Notes: generated from the letters alone by a model not told the origin. DNA of 64,000 bases from Pempheris klunzingeri (GCF_042242105.1 NC_092027.1:3299506-3363505), one strand, 5' to 3'. Shown: positions 11,432 to 24,262, numbered from the stretch's first letter. Numbers and translations are program-made.

Positions 11432-14400
11432 ATGAAGGAGGCATTTGTGCTGCTGGTCCTGTGTCACTTTGCATCAACAGGTAAGATGTTACAACCTGTA
11501 AGTGTTGCTGCACCGAAAGTCGTTTTGTTTGGCTTTAATCCTGCGCGACACTCTGGCACAGGAGTTATAGTTTCACTTTCACTTTTTCAGTCACACTGAT
11601 CTTACAATAATTACATCAATACGCAATTACAAAATGAGCAAATCTCAAATAAGAGGTGTACGCTATCATTTCCTGTCTATTAGAAATGATTGTGGACTGG
11701 CCATCCTCATCACCAGCTACAACCAAACCAAAATACTAGTTATGGGAATGGATCCATGACATATTCTTTTTCAGCCCATTGTCATTTTGAAAAAAGTTTC
11801 CGCACACTTCTATGCAGTAAATCACTTTAATAGCTAAGCTTTCGGTCCATCAGCGCTTACATGAGACAACAATGGACAGGCAGGTAGAAATAACCAATCA
11901 TTGGCAGCATGTAGAACACCTGTGTGCACCCTTATGGCAGAGGCTCCACCTCTTGGGAATTGTAGTTTAAGTACTAGATGTGGTACTGTGGCATACCGAC
12001 GGGGGCCATATTTGGAATAAATTACAAAAATCATGGTAGAGCATAATTAGCAAAAACAGGAAGCATCTTTTAGTGGTATCAGACAACTTCAACAAGAAGA
12101 AATGGGGCTCAGAGAGGAATCAGGCTAAGCCTTTATAAATCAGACATCACACCATATCTATCTGTATCGACAAGAGGTCTCAAGGATCCAACACAGAACA
12201 GAGAGCTATGGGGAACCATCAGGCACCATGAGCTCCAAATGTTGGATTACTGCATCACACTGATTTAGATCTACATGCAAAACAGCTCCCTTTGGCATAT
12301 CTTTCTTCCCATATCTCTCCCCCAATAGCCCATTGAGATTTAACAGATTTACACATTTTTAAATGCAGTTCAAAAGCCGAAAACCTTCTTTGTCCTACAG
12401 TGAAACACTCCCTGAAATATTTCCTTACGGCATCTTCTGGAGTCCCAGATTTTCCAGAGTTCATTGGTGCTGCGACGGTTGATGATATTCAGGTGGGTTA
12501 CTGTGACAGCAACATCAAGACTGCAAAACCCAAACAGGACTGGATGAGAAAATTAATAAAGGATGACGCCCAGCACCTGGAGTGGTATGCTCAGAAGTGT
12601 TTGGGCAATAAGGAGGTGTTCAGAGCCAACATCGACAGCTTGAAGCAGCGCTTAAACCAGACCGGAGGTACAGCATGTTTATATTTATCATGTTATTTAC
12701 ATCTGCATCTCCTGTTTATATCCCCACACATTATGCTTTCCTGCCTTCATCACTCAACTACCTACACATCACCTCTCATTAGCACCAGTATACATGTACC
12801 TTCCTAAAACTTTATGCTGCATATAATTCAGAATTTCCCTAACAATCTCCCCTATAAACTCCGCAAACCCTGCGATTGTGATTTTCTGTTGTACTTTATA
12901 CTTTTATTCGGAAATCGAGTCGAGTTGTGCATTCTGGCTCATGCCTCCTGGTTCCCTCCCTGCACGGTGCAGTTGTCTCAGTGGTAGACATTATAGTTTG
13001 TGTTTGGATTTCACCCTGTTTCCCATCAGTCTCCCTGTGATCTGTCCACACCGTCCAGGGGATGATTGGCTGTGAGTGGCTTCCTCTGAGCCAGTAATTG
13101 GTGTCTGTGGATCACTGTGTCTCTGTGATGAACACGTGGTATTAACTTATGCTCCCGTCTCTCTGCCGGTCTCTCTCTCTCTCTCTCAGGCGTCCACATT
13201 TTACAGAGGATGAATGGCTGCGAGTGGGATGATGAGACTGGAGAGGTTATCGGTTTTAATCAGTATGGTTATGATGGAGAAGACTTTATAGCATTGGATC
13301 TGCAGACACTGACATGGATCGCTCCGACACCAGAGGCTTTCAGCACCAAACTAAGATGGGATGCTGAGAGAGCTAGATTAGAATACAATAAGAACTACTA
13401 CATCCACAAATGCCCTGACTGGCTGAAGAAGTATGTGCACTATGGGAGGAGCTTTCTACAGAGAACAGGTAGAATTACAGGGTCAGCTGCACTGTATGTA
13501 CGTTGAATGTTGATATGCCTTTTCTTTGTGTTATGCACAGTAATATTCAAATGATACTACTGTGAGTCTCTTTCTCTTTACTCCCCAGACCGTCCCAAAG
13601 TGTCTCTCCTCCAGAAGTCTCCCTCCTCTCCAGTCACCTGCCACGCTACAGGTTTCTACCCTAACGCAGCCATGATGTTCTGGAGGAAAGGTGGAGAGGA
13701 GCATCATGAGGGCGTGACCCTCGGAGAGATCCTCCCCAACAACGATGGATCCTTCCAGACGAGTGCTGAGTTGTACATTTCATCGGTTACACCTGAAGAC
13801 TGGAGCAGGTACGAATGTGTGTTTCGGCTCTCTGGTGTGAAGGACGACATCGTCACCAAACTGGACAAAGCAGTGATCAGGACCAACGAAGGTAAGACAG
13901 GAATCAGAAGTGATGGAGCTTGGTATATAGTTACCTCTGTCAAGGTAGTTTTGTTTATGATCTTGTGTTTGTTTGTCTGTTACTGTGCTGACATCTCAAA
14001 AACGGTGCCACAGATTTCTATTGAATTTGGTGGACAGTTAGATCATAAACCAAGAGTGTGTGAGAAAATGGTGATTATTGTGCCACCATGTCAACTTCAA
14101 CTTTAATGACCCCAAGGGGAAATTCTGCTTTTATATCCTGAACTCTGAGTTGTAGAAGGAAAATGGTTTCCTCCAAGTTTTCTGGGTTGATGAGAAACCT
14201 ACAGTGTTTTCAATTTGCACTTGAACAGACTTCTGTCAGTGAATAACTGTACCCACTTCATTTAAACCCTTCTCACCTCAAAGTTATATACAGAACTTTT
14301 GTTTGGACAGTAATGATTGACAGAACTGCTTACTCTGATCACATGTTCATAACAATTGAAACCAAAGTAGGTTCAGAGAAGAATATCCAGAAGTGAGGCA

Positions 14401-14556
14401 TTACGTTGTGCTTTGGCTTTAGGTTCTCCCTCAGCGTTCCCTGCTGGTCCTGTCCTTGGAGCTGTGGCAGGACTATTGCTCCTGGTGGTCTGCATCTCTG
14501 GACTCTTCATGTGGAGAAGGAATAATAACAGTGAGGATCAATGTTTATTTTACTGA
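11432..14556 (+). CDS. MHC class I heavy chain, gene 1 (U-lineage-like, all hallmark cysteines present)
   Basis: Antigen-presenting heavy chain. Exons: leader 11432-11480 ([16 protein letters not shown]), alpha1 12401-12667, alpha2 13190-13468, alpha3 13589-13891, TM 14423 onward; all join in phase 1. Read-through gives a stop at 14556 (343 aa). A donor at 14530 and acceptor at 14685 would instead end in RVL-stop at 14695 (338 aa). Alpha1 has KYFLTAS (Tyr7), sequon NQT at the usual N86 site and Arg84, as in non-mammals. Alpha2 has Cys101 (GCEWDDETG) and its partner Cys164 (HKCPDW), Thr143, Trp147 and Tyr171 (KKYV). Alpha3 is an Ig C1 domain with CHATGFYP and YECVF. The tail is short (MWRRNNN). 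Gene 1 is the most diverged member and the only one that can form the alpha2 disulfide. The CCAAT/CRE promoter of genes 4, 5, 6 and 8 is absent upstream. Confidence 0.9.
11569..11582 (+). promoter_or_regulatory. ISRE in intron 1 of gene 1
   Basis: AGTTTCACTTTCAC is a perfect match to the interferon-stimulated response element consensus AGTTTCNNTTTCNY. It lies 89 bases past the leader exon. The same site occurs in intron 1 of genes 5, 6 and 8. Confidence 0.55.
14094..14135 (-). repeat. short L2-type LINE tail relic
   Basis: Read on minus, the stretch gives AATTTCCCCTTGGGGTCATT followed by AAAGTTG. This is a worn version of the GGGATCAATAAAG ending of L2-type LINEs. It lies in the intron between alpha3 and TM of gene 1. 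Confidence 0.35.
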
Positions 14557-14695
14557 ATGTAGAATAAATACCTGTGATAGCCTTGTCCTGCATATTTTGG
14601 GTGGTACTTCTGAGAAGTCAGTCCATTTATCTGACAAGTGATAGAGAGGCATTTAAACTATTTATTAACTTCTTGTTTTGACAGGAGTGCTGTGA

Positions 14696-16391
14696 AGATT
14701 AGATGAAAATGCTGAAGTCCACTGTCTACCTGGTGGTCTCTGATGAACATGCACAACCTTCACGAGAGGTAAACTAATCAGCATTGGCCATCAGCCCCCT
14801 CAGTGGGACTCGGACCCACCAGCACGTTGATGGGGGGGAACCTTGGACAGCTCCAGGGTCACCGGACAGTTTTCATGAGAGTCCGCCATGTTGGAACGCC
14901 TCAGCTGTCTTTAAGCCACTGCAACTGTGGCACAAATTATTTGATAAGCTCTATTACTGTGAGGGAAAGTGGGGAAATACCTTATTGTACGTATACATTC
15001 CCCACTATACAATTATAATATACATGGACAGAAATCCAAGAATAAGCATTTTTCATCATATTCATATTGTCACATTTATGTATGTATTTTATAGGAGGAC
15101 TAAAAGAGCTTGCACACTGTTCAAGGTAGAGACATACAACAAATTACATTTACTGCATTTATCCAGAACCACACTGTGTTCAACCACACTGCCAGAACTT
15201 TTTCTTATCCTCACCTGTTTGTTTTTTCCACCTGTTAAAACAGGTTTGTTCTTGTGATGAGGATTTGATGAATCTATAGTGACAGTAATTTCTTAGAAAT
15301 GTGGAGATCTTGAGGAATAATTGACTAAATTCCACACTGCATTGGGAGGAAAGGAAATGCTGTAACATAAAAGGTAAAGAAAAAGAACATTATTATTAGA
15401 TTGTTTCTCTTTTGTCACAAAAAGAAATGCATTCATTAGTTATTTAATTGTTAAATACAAATAATGTGCAATATGAACGGTCAGTATCAGGGTGTCAATG
15501 AAACAGACAGAAAAAGCAAAATGAACAGATACCATGCTCCCCCAGCCAAATGATGACAGAGATAAGATGTGCTGGTAATCCTGGAGTCAGAAAGTGTCTC
15601 ATGACAACACTGCTGGTTGTCAGGGACTGGAATTAAAGAGAAAGAGAGCCACAGTTGTTCTGCACTGTAGATTAATGGCTAATGTAATGCCTGAGAGTTC
15701 ATCTTAACTGCAGTGGGCAGATGTTTAAAGGAGGTGATGATCTTCATCCTGACTGTGTTACACTGAACACTGTGACCACTGTTTGGTGAAGACAGAATCA
15801 GCCATGCCACCAAACTGGACACCAGGAAATGTTCTATGTTCTACAGGTGTTGCAACAGTTTTGATTTATTCAGATCAGTTTTATATACTAGACTAGATTA
15901 AAGATACATTTATCAGGTACAGTGAACATTACATTATTCAGTTCACTTAATTTTCTGAAGGTTGCCCACTTGCTTTCACATCACTCATAAACTCAGCTGG
16001 TGTTTTTTCCACAGAGGTGCACTTGAAATGTTTTCATTGATTGATATGTAATTCTGAATGGTGTGTGTATAAATCCGGTTTGTCACAATAAGGGTCATGA
16101 AGAAAATGGCCCTATAGGTGTGTCCTTCATCGGGGCTTCAATTTCCTCTTCCCAGCCAAACCAGTATCCAGTAGGACCAACATGCCTGTGCTAAGATACA
16201 CAGTATGTGGAGCTGATGAGTGGTCACTGGCTGAACTTCTGGTCTGCAGTCGGTATTTTTTATTCTACATCAGACAGAAAGCAAAACTGACTTCCAGCCA
16301 GACAGTCACGTCTCATCAAATGAGGAAACGGCTCTGGACATGTGTACCAGCTGGACTCGGTCCTTCAGCTTTTCTTTTTTATCGAGACAAT
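14696..16391 (+). other. spacer between class I genes 1 and 2; right part is copied intron 1 sequence
   Basis: To about 14970 the sequence is the 3' flank of gene 1 with nothing recognised. From about 14980 (TACGTATACATTCCCC) onward it matches intron 1 of gene 4 from about 26168, and through to gene 2 alpha1. The spacer is therefore a copy of the gene-4-type intron 1, cut off before leader A and its promoter. The short frames here recur in the other copies only because the DNA is duplicated. Confidence 0.65.
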
Positions 16392-19300
16392 ATGAAGACG
16401 TTCTTTATTCTGCTAGTCTGCTGTCACTTTGCATCTCAAGGCAAGATCACATTTTATACCTTTGAAATGGCTGTTTGTTTGTGAGTTTGTGTGACCCTGT
16501 TGCTGAGAGCTCAGTTTCACATTTGAATGTGGACCCATTAGGCACAGCAAGGCTAAGTATGTTTCATAAGTATGTTTCATTACATTAAAGCTTTTCTCTG
16601 TTGTGTCATGATGAACATCTTTAGAAGTATTTAACTGTGCCTATGAGTGTGAATTATTATTTATTATAACAAACAGACCCACAGAGATTTGATGACCTGA
16701 CCCCCTTGTAATTGAGTCTACACTGTGGGTTGTGGTATTGATATTTACTTTTTAAAATGATTTTGCAGTGAGTCGTGGTTGACTGAAAACACCACTGACT
16801 GTGGGTGGGAAGTGGGACATGGGAGCTGCGGTCTCTAGTCCAAGTCTTGTGCTTCCTGACAGACACGTGTCATAAATCACATGAGCACTAGAGGCCCCTG
16901 TCAGACAAACAAGGCTCATTTTCACATCACTTTAGGTGTTTGAACAGACGACTGATCATGTCCTGTTTCTGTTGAGTGTAGCCTAGTTATCAGATAATGA
17001 TTAGTGATGAGTTTTCTGCTTTTACTGCTGTTGAAGTTCAACAATACTCAATGATCACTAGTCAATAATGGAGAAGATAAGATGTTCCTTTATTAGTCCA
17101 ACGACAGGGACATTTATTTATATGTTGCATGTAAAACATGAATTATGAAGTAAGAAGAAACCATAGCTGTTAAATAAATGTAGTGGAGTAAAAAATACAA
17201 TATTTGATGCAGAAATGTGGTGGAGTAGAAGTGGCATAGAAGATATTACTTCAATACAAGTACAAGTACTTTGAGTTCAGTGCTCATGTAATGTATTTTG
17301 TCACATTCAACCACTGCATCTATGCATCAGTAAATGTGAGCAAGTGAACACTGATGAGCTTCAGTGGTGGAGGAGGTGGTGAGATCATTTACTGAAAGTA
17401 AAAGCTGCATTAGAAAGAATACTGCATCACCAGTAAAAAGTAAAAGTCCTGCATTAAAACAGCAGTCTGTTTGGAAAATATAGATAAACTTTCAAAAGTA
17501 AAGGTCCTCAAAGTAAAGAAGAATCAATCATATTCTATAAACTGATGAAATGACATATGTGGTGTCTCCAGCTGTCACATTAGTGGAGAGCAGTAGTTCA
17601 GTGGACTTAGACTGAGACGGTCTTTATTGATCCCCCATAGGGGGGAATTCACATGTTACAGCAGCAACAAGTAATAGAAACAAGAAATAAAGAAAACAAC
17701 AGTAGAAAATAAGCAATAGTAAATAAATATGTTGTAATGATAAATGAATATTTACACTATGGACATAAATGTACATGTATGAGACAGGAATATGAAATGA
17801 ATGGAATGATAACGTGACGACCATCACACACACAATGATGTAAAAAAAACCAAACTTTTTTGTCCCACAGTGAAACACTCCATGAAGTATGCCGTCACCG
17901 AATCCTCTGGAGTCCCGGACTTCCCAGAGTTTGTGGCTGTTGCACTGGTTGATGAAGTCCAGGTGGGCTACTGTGACAGCAACATCAGGAGAGCAGAATT
18001 CAAACTGGACTGGGTGAAGAAAATAGTAGATGACGATCCACATCTCTTGGAGTGGCACACTCAAGAGTGTATAACCCATCACTACTTCTTCAAAGACCTC
18101 AGAGAGAGCTTAAAGCAGCGCTTAAACAAAACTGGAGGTACGGTATATAACATGTAACATATCACTTTATGTGTGCACACACTCACAGTGCCTGTACATA
18201 TGTGTTTTATTCATGTACATCTTGATCTGGACATGTAATCATTCACACACCTGACTGATGCACACGGCCACAATATAAATAATATCATTTGGATCTGTGA
18301 GCTCAAATCATGTCATTGGTGCCTTTAATTCATGTGTTACTGCTACTATGATATCATTTTAGTGAACCACAGTTATTCCATTGGTCGTATCTTCTCTTAA
18401 GCTTTAACTTGTTATTTTCTTGAGCTTTTATTATCTTTTACATGCAATTTAATGTTGTTGTGCCTTCTGTCTGAAAGGTGCTACACAAATAAATGTGCCT
18501 TGCCTTTATCCTTAATGGAGCCTCCTTTCAGAGTCTTCCTCTGTTTTCTCAGTTTACAGTAGTACAAGGGTTAAGATAGTAGTAGAGTGTCAATTATATA
18601 CAAAGATAACCAGCAATGGGAAGAGGGTCGATGTTCTGTTTTTGTTGTTTCTTGTATAGTTTAATCATTGGTACAATAAAATCAAACTTGTGAAGTTACG
18701 TAAAGCGTGTGGTGTGATATCAGCCACTAATAACTGACTCTCACTCTGACGTAGTGCAGTCTCTGTCTCTCCCTCCTCAGATATCAGCATTGTCCAGCAG
18801 ATGGGCGGCTGCGAATGGGACGATGAAACCGGAGAGGTTGTCAGTTTCAGTCAGTATAGTTATGATGGAGAAGACTTCATAGCTCTGGACCTGAAGACAA
18901 TGACTTGGATTGCTCTAAAACCAGAGGCCGTCCTCACCAAACACAAGTGGGACAGTGAAAGGGCTCGATTGAACTTCATTAAAATCTACCTCACTGAGCA
19001 AATTCCTGAGTGGCTGAAGAAGATTTTGGACTATGGGAAGAGCTTTCTGCTGAGAACAGGTAGAGTAACATTACAATGAACATGAACCACATGTAGAGAT
19101 ACACTGTATGTAATTCTCTGTCTCTCTCCCTCCAGACCTTCCCGAAGTGTCTCTCCTCCAGAAGTCTCCCTCCTCTCCAGTCACCTGCCACGCTACAGGT
19201 TTCTACCCTAACGCAGCCATGATGTTCTGGAGGAAAGGTGGAGAGGAGCATCATGAGGGCGTGACCCTCGGAGAGATCCTCCCCAACAACGATGGATCCT

Positions 19301-19932
19301 TCCAGACGAGCGTTGACCTCAAACTTTCATCAGTCACACCTGAAGACTGGAGCAGGTACGACTGTGTGTTTCGGCTCTCTGGTTTGAAGGACGACATCGT
19401 CACCAAACTGGACAAAGCAGTGATCAGGACCAACTGGGGTAAGACAGGAATCTGGACTTCACAGTGACTGTGTATTAAACAGAGATAACGTCTGTGCAGT
19501 TAACACTGAGATCTTCTTTATAGGCCTATACTGTTAGTCCTGTGTTAGCGATATGAAGCGTTTACATCAGCACAGGGGTAACAAATGCAACTATTAAAGG
19601 AAACCAAAACTGCTTCTGTGCTCACTTAAATACATTTTGTTCCACACCTGCTTTTTCACATCATTATCTCCATGTAGTTGAACTATAAGTGGCTCCAATA
19701 TCAGGTCCATGCAGTATTATAGTGTTCATGTTTTGTTTTGCCTCCAGTTTCTCCCTCTGAGCTTTCTGCTGGTCCTGTCATCGGAGTTGTTGTAGGACTA
19801 CTGCTCCTCCTGGCACTCTGCATCGCAGGACTCTTCAACTGGAAAAGGAACAACCATGGCAACGGAGAAAGATGCTTCTGCTCGTCACGAAGCCATTTTC
19901 ATTCCACTGTCTCAGCACAGATGTCAGACTAG
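16392..19932 (+). CDS. MHC class I heavy chain, gene 2 (lacks alpha2 Cys164; GC donor after leader)
   Basis: Exons: leader 16392-16440 ([16 protein letters not shown]), alpha1 17871-18137, alpha2 18781-19059, alpha3 19136-19438, TM plus tail 19748-19932; 360 residues, all in phase. The leader exon is followed by GCAAGA, not GTAAGA, so the gene needs a GC-AG intron. Alpha1 keeps KYAVTESSG (Tyr7), YCDSN, QECITHH and sequon NKT. Alpha2 keeps Cys101, Thr143 and Trp147, but Cys164 is Ile (TEQIPEW) and Tyr171 is Ile (KKIL). Alpha3 carries the [13 protein letters not shown] version. The TM ([20 protein letters not shown]) is followed by a 30-residue tail with CFC. The stop is followed at once by a LINE tail. 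Poly(A) signal candidate at 20778-20783. Near-identical to gene 6 from alpha1 on. No copy of the leader A/CCAAT/CRE promoter precedes it, so its promoter is unknown. Confidence 0.82.
17614..17720 (-). repeat. L2-type LINE tail in intron 1, duplicated in genes 2, 4, 5 and 8
   Basis: On minus the unit ends GGGGGATCAATAAAGACCGT, the L2-type 3' terminus. Copies lie at about 28741-28850 (gene 4), 35954-36065 (gene 5) and 60107-60220 (gene 8). Gene 6 lacks it: its intron jumps from TTCAGTGGAC straight to GTGATGACCC near 45861. All copies sit at the same site, so this is one insertion followed by duplication. Confidence 0.55.
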
Positions 19933-20213
19933 GAGATCCATCCATCCATTCTCTATACCGCTTATCCGTAAGGGTCGCAGGGGAGCCAATCCCAGCTGAC
20001 TTCGGGTGAAAGGCGGGGTGCACCCTGGACTGGTCGCCAGCCAATCACAGGGCCAACACATAGAGACAGACAAACACTCACTCTCACATCTACGGGCAAT
20101 TTAGAGTCACCAATTAACCTAATGTGCATGTCTTTGGATTGTGGGAGGAAGCCGGAGTACCCGGAGAGAACCCACGCTAGCATGGGGAGACCAGGATACA
20201 GTACTGGCATTTA
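19933..20213 (+). repeat. teleost LINE/SINE-type 3' tail repeat (RTE-like) in gene 2 3' UTR
   Basis: Starts CCATCCATCCATTCTCTATA just after the stop codon and runs through GTCGCAGGGGAGCCAATCCC, the AATTTAGAGTCACCAATTAA block and GGGAGGAAGCCGGAGTACCC. This layout is very common in fish genomes and I assign it tentatively to RTE-type LINE tails. Copies are at 47975-48255 and, truncated, at 62166-62253. Confidence 0.5.
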
Positions 20214-21831
20214 GCTGATGTATCTTCCAAAGGTTCCTCTCTTACCTTTTTAAATAAAGGCAGAAACCAGTTCAATTAACGGGATGTTTCTATTTAACAC
20301 AAAGAAGTGTTTTCTTTGTTGATCTTAAATGGTTTATTACTCTAATCTCTCACATGTATTTCAGCATTCAGAACTATGAGCTATGTATGTAACTATGTAT
20401 ACAACATCAGTATTATGTCAGTTTATATGTCGTTATGCCGTTTTTCTTGCCGAGCTTCAGACTCTTCCTCTTCTCAAACTTCTGTCATGGATGCAGCTCT
20501 TAACTGATCACAGTGAGTTCTTCATCCTGTCAGCTAAAATGTTTTCATTTTTGCTTCGTGCCTGGTTGTGCAGGAGACAGACGGACTTAGAACTGTAGGA
20601 ATGAGAAAGCAGCTCAGTGAGAAACAGGTTTTAGTTTCCCATATCTACAGCTGTCAGTGACGTTTTCCTGCACACAGTCCAACATTTTTAACTTAAGGTC
20701 TAAGTTTAAATGATTCTTTAAAATTGCAGTTGTATGCAGTTAATGTACATTAACAGTTTAATTGATTTTGCACAAAAAATAAATATTTTATGGATACCTC
20801 CAACTTATTTTGTCAGTTTTTAGCTGAATTTATGCCTCAGGAAACACTGAGACACAGATAACTGTGCAATAAGGCAAAAACTACAATTACTTCTAGTACA
20901 ATGCGTCTCCATTATCACTGTCATTTGCCTTTATTATATATTTAAGTAGTTACAATGGTCGCGTTTAGTTAATCATATCTGTGCATAATTGCATGAGCAC
21001 AATAATGTCACTGTGCTGTCATCATGATTGCACTTAAGCAGCAGAAATGAGAAGTCCCTTCATTTTCCCCTTGACATGTTGAAAGAAAATACTGCAATCG
21101 ACCACAGGAAATGATGTTTTAACTTTATTGAAATTAAAAACATGCTGACAGCTCTGATGGTCCAGGTTTCCAGAGGACAAATGATTTAAGAGAAGTTACG
21201 AACTACAGAATCTGAATCATCATTTACAAAAAAAAGCACTAAAGGCCAGATTCTGCTTTTCTGTCTCTTCCTCAGGCCACATTCCCACTTCCCCAAACCA
21301 AACCATTGCCATTCTCCTTCCACCCTCACATTTTCTCCTGTCATTGCAAATCTGTCCTGCATCTCATTCCCCTCACCTGAGTCCCCCCTGCATCTCCCCT
21401 CCTGCTCCCCACTCCCTCATCAGCCAGCCACTCACCACATGTCCTCCTGACAAACAGAAGAAAAAAGGTTTTACTATTTAAGCAACTGGGATGTAAGAAA
21501 CATATCAAAAAGCTTTTGTTTCTGAAAAATGTTATTAATGTGTCAACTTTGACGAGTCAATCTTTTCCCTCAGTGGCCACAAAGATGCTGTTTGGTGGCT
21601 TTAAAATGAAAGTGTGTTCAAAGGTGTTTTCAAAGGATCCAAAGAAAATATTAGAAAAGTGTGAGATGGTTTTCCTTTTTTTATCAAGTGAAACAGGACA
21701 CCCCCCACACCCCACCCAAATTTCACACAGTTCCCTAATTTAGTTCAGACAGAGTAGAAACTCTGCCACACTGGACGGAGGACATAACCGCCAACCCTGC
21801 TCCTTGACCCAAACATCTTCATCTAAATAAA
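20214..21831 (+). other. gene 2 3' UTR and gene 3 upstream region
   Basis: Holds the gene 2 poly(A) candidate (AATAAA 20778-20783), then non-coding DNA copied at 48256-49878. The last 300 bases before the gene 3 leader have no CCAAT/CRE module of the gene-4 type. AAGTGAAACAGG near 21687 is a partial IRF/ISRE-like site and the only regulatory hint I see. Confidence 0.45.
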
Positions 21832-24262
21832 ATGAAAAAGTTATTTTTGTTGCTTGTCTTTTGTGACGTTTCATCACCAGGTGAGATCACATTTTACAGC
21901 AGACTCTGAATAACTGAACAGAACTGAACAACTGAATAAGACTATATGATTTCACAGAGTCATACTGAGTACATCGTATTAATAATGATATTTATGTAAA
22001 CCTTGTTTGTCCTGCAGTGAAACACTCCCTGAAGTACTACGTCACTGCATCTTCTGGAGTCCCAAACTTCCCAGAGTTTGTGGCTGCTGCAGTGGTTGAT
22101 GAAATTGTGGTTGGTTACTGCGACAGCAACAAAAAGATTGTAGAACCAAAACTGGACTCTGGAAAGAAGTACTTTGAAAAAGATCCTCAGCGGTTGGAGT
22201 GGTACAATCGAGAGTGTGCTGAGATTCAGCCTAACTTCTTCAAAGCCATGATTAACAGTTTGAAGCAGCGCTTCAACCAAAGTGGAGGTACAGTCTATGC
22301 TATGTTATATTTCACATTTTACTGCCAAACTGTTCAGCACCTTGGTTGTTGTTAAGGTGATCCTCTTCAGGGCTGTTGAACAGTTATATTTCTGCCACTT
22401 TCCAACAACTGATGCTTTTAAAAAGCCAGTGGGAGCAAACACTGCTGTGCTGGGATTTATTTTTGTATATAATGTTTTCATTTATATATTTTGACAACAC
22501 ATCCTTTTTGTGCAGGAATATAACAAAGGTTATCATAAACCTTAAGTTGTGGGGCGACACACACTAGTGTGACTTTGTGTCTAAAGTTTATACAGTTTGG
22601 TGTGTACAGAATGAAAGACAACAAAATCATTAAAAAAAAGTTTTATCACTCTTTGAAATAAAATGTGCACTGATTAAATGCTCTTGAATCATAAATACAC
22701 CACAAGACTTTCCACTGGAGACCTCATCTGTACATCGTTGTTAATTACAGTCTCTGTTTCTGTCTCTCAGCCATCCACATCATACAGAGGACCAATGGCT
22801 GTGAGTGGGATGATGAGACTGGAGACGTTAACGCTTTTATGCAGTTTGGTTACGGTGGAGAAGACTTCATAGCATTTGACCTGAACACGTTGACGTGGAT
22901 CGCCCCGAACCCACAGGCTGTCATCACCAAACACAGATGGGATGCTGAGAAAGCTGAACTAAAACACCATGAGATATACCTCACTCAGATTTTTCCTCAG
23001 TGGCTGAAGAAGTATTTGGGCTTTCTCAAGAGCTCTCTGCTGAGAACAGGTAGCAACACGTGACCCGATGTTCATACAGCCTCTTCAGGCTGAACTTCCA
23101 GTGTGATATCACTCCAGTCTGACGTTACTTTCTTCCCTCCTCAATTAGATGAGACATTTTTGGGTGCTATTACATTATATATAAATAGGGAGCTTCTCTC
23201 ATGGTCATGTTGCATTGACATGTTTCTGGACAAAGAAAGGGATTACAATTTTGTGTTGTGACAAATGGAGGATCATTTATATTATTTTGATTTTTTTCTA
23301 CATGCTTGCAAAGGAGGTGAGTCACTGTGCGTAACAATGTGATATCTTTCAGCTCGTTTCACACGTCTTTAATTGGGTCTTTTTATCTATTTCAGAATTA
23401 GATTTTTTTTTCATCATTGACTTGCTTCATCTTTGTCCATCTTTGGTTTCCTTCTGTTTGCCCTTAATTATCTTTCTCTACTAAGGTCCCCCACCCTCTC
23501 TCTCTCCCTCCAGACCTTCCCAAAGTGTCTCTCCTCCAGAAGTCTCCCTCCTCTCCAGTCACCTGCCACGCTACAGGTTTCTACCCTAACGCAGCCATGA
23601 TGTTCTGGAGGAAAGATGGAGAGGAGCATCATGAGGACGTGACCCTCGGAGAGATCCTCCCCAACAACGATGGATCCTTCCAGACGAGCGTTGACCTCAA
23701 ACTTTCATCAATCACATCTGAAGACTGGAGCAGGTACGACTGTGTGTTTCGGCTCTCTGGTGTGAAGGACGACATCGTCACCAAACTGGACAAAGCAGTG
23801 ATCAGGACCAACGAAGGTAAGACTGAGAGTAAAGGGTGCTGATTGGGACTGTATGTCTGTGGTTTGTTGAGTAATTTAGATTTTGGCAATAATGAAACCT
23901 GCAAAACCTGCTTTTATTCCATTGAAGTGTTTAAGTTACATGTTTTATTTGTTTATGATGTATTCATTCATTCATTTAAGGGTCAGTGTCTTTCAAGTCC
24001 AACACACTGGGGGTTTAATATGTCTTTAGAGACACACATGTATGTGTGAATAGATCATTGGATGGATGTACTTCTGTTCTAACCTGCTTCATCTGTGCTG
24101 GTCTTCATTTTTTGTTCCTGTTCAACAGAGAAGCCCACTGACATGACCACCCCCATTTCTGCTGCTGTGGCTGTTCTCGCTCTCCTCCTCATCGCTGCCA
24201 CTGGATTCATCATTTACAAAAGGATGCAAGCTGAGAGAGCTAGGCAAAGATTAGCTCATTAA
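21832..24262 (+). CDS. MHC class I heavy chain, gene 3 (compact, short tail)
   Basis: Exons: leader 21832-21880 (MKKLFLLLVFCDVSSP), alpha1 22018-22287 (one codon longer than other groups), alpha2 22771-23049, alpha3 23514-23816, TM and tail 24129-24262; 344 residues. Intron 1 is only 137 bases, against 0.9-3.4 kb in the others. Alpha1 has KYYVTASSG (Tyr7), YCDSNKK, RECAEI and sequon NQS. Alpha2 has Cys101 ([10 protein letters not shown]), but Cys164 is Phe (LTQIFPQW); Tyr171 is kept (KKYL). The TM (ISAAVAVLALLLIAATGFII) ends KRMQAERARQRLAH-stop. The donor used by genes 4 and 5 at this spot (GAGGTAGG) reads GAGCTAGG, so splicing to the tail exons is lost and the exon runs to a stop. Poly(A) candidate AATAAA 24566-24571. 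Twin of gene 7. Confidence 0.87.

Noticed and set aside
16182-16484. 100-codon frame around leader B (start MPVLRYTVCG), also at 27333
   Set aside because: Only the last part, from MKTFF, looks like a class I leader; the upstream part has no similarity and no initiation context. It is more likely 5' UTR.
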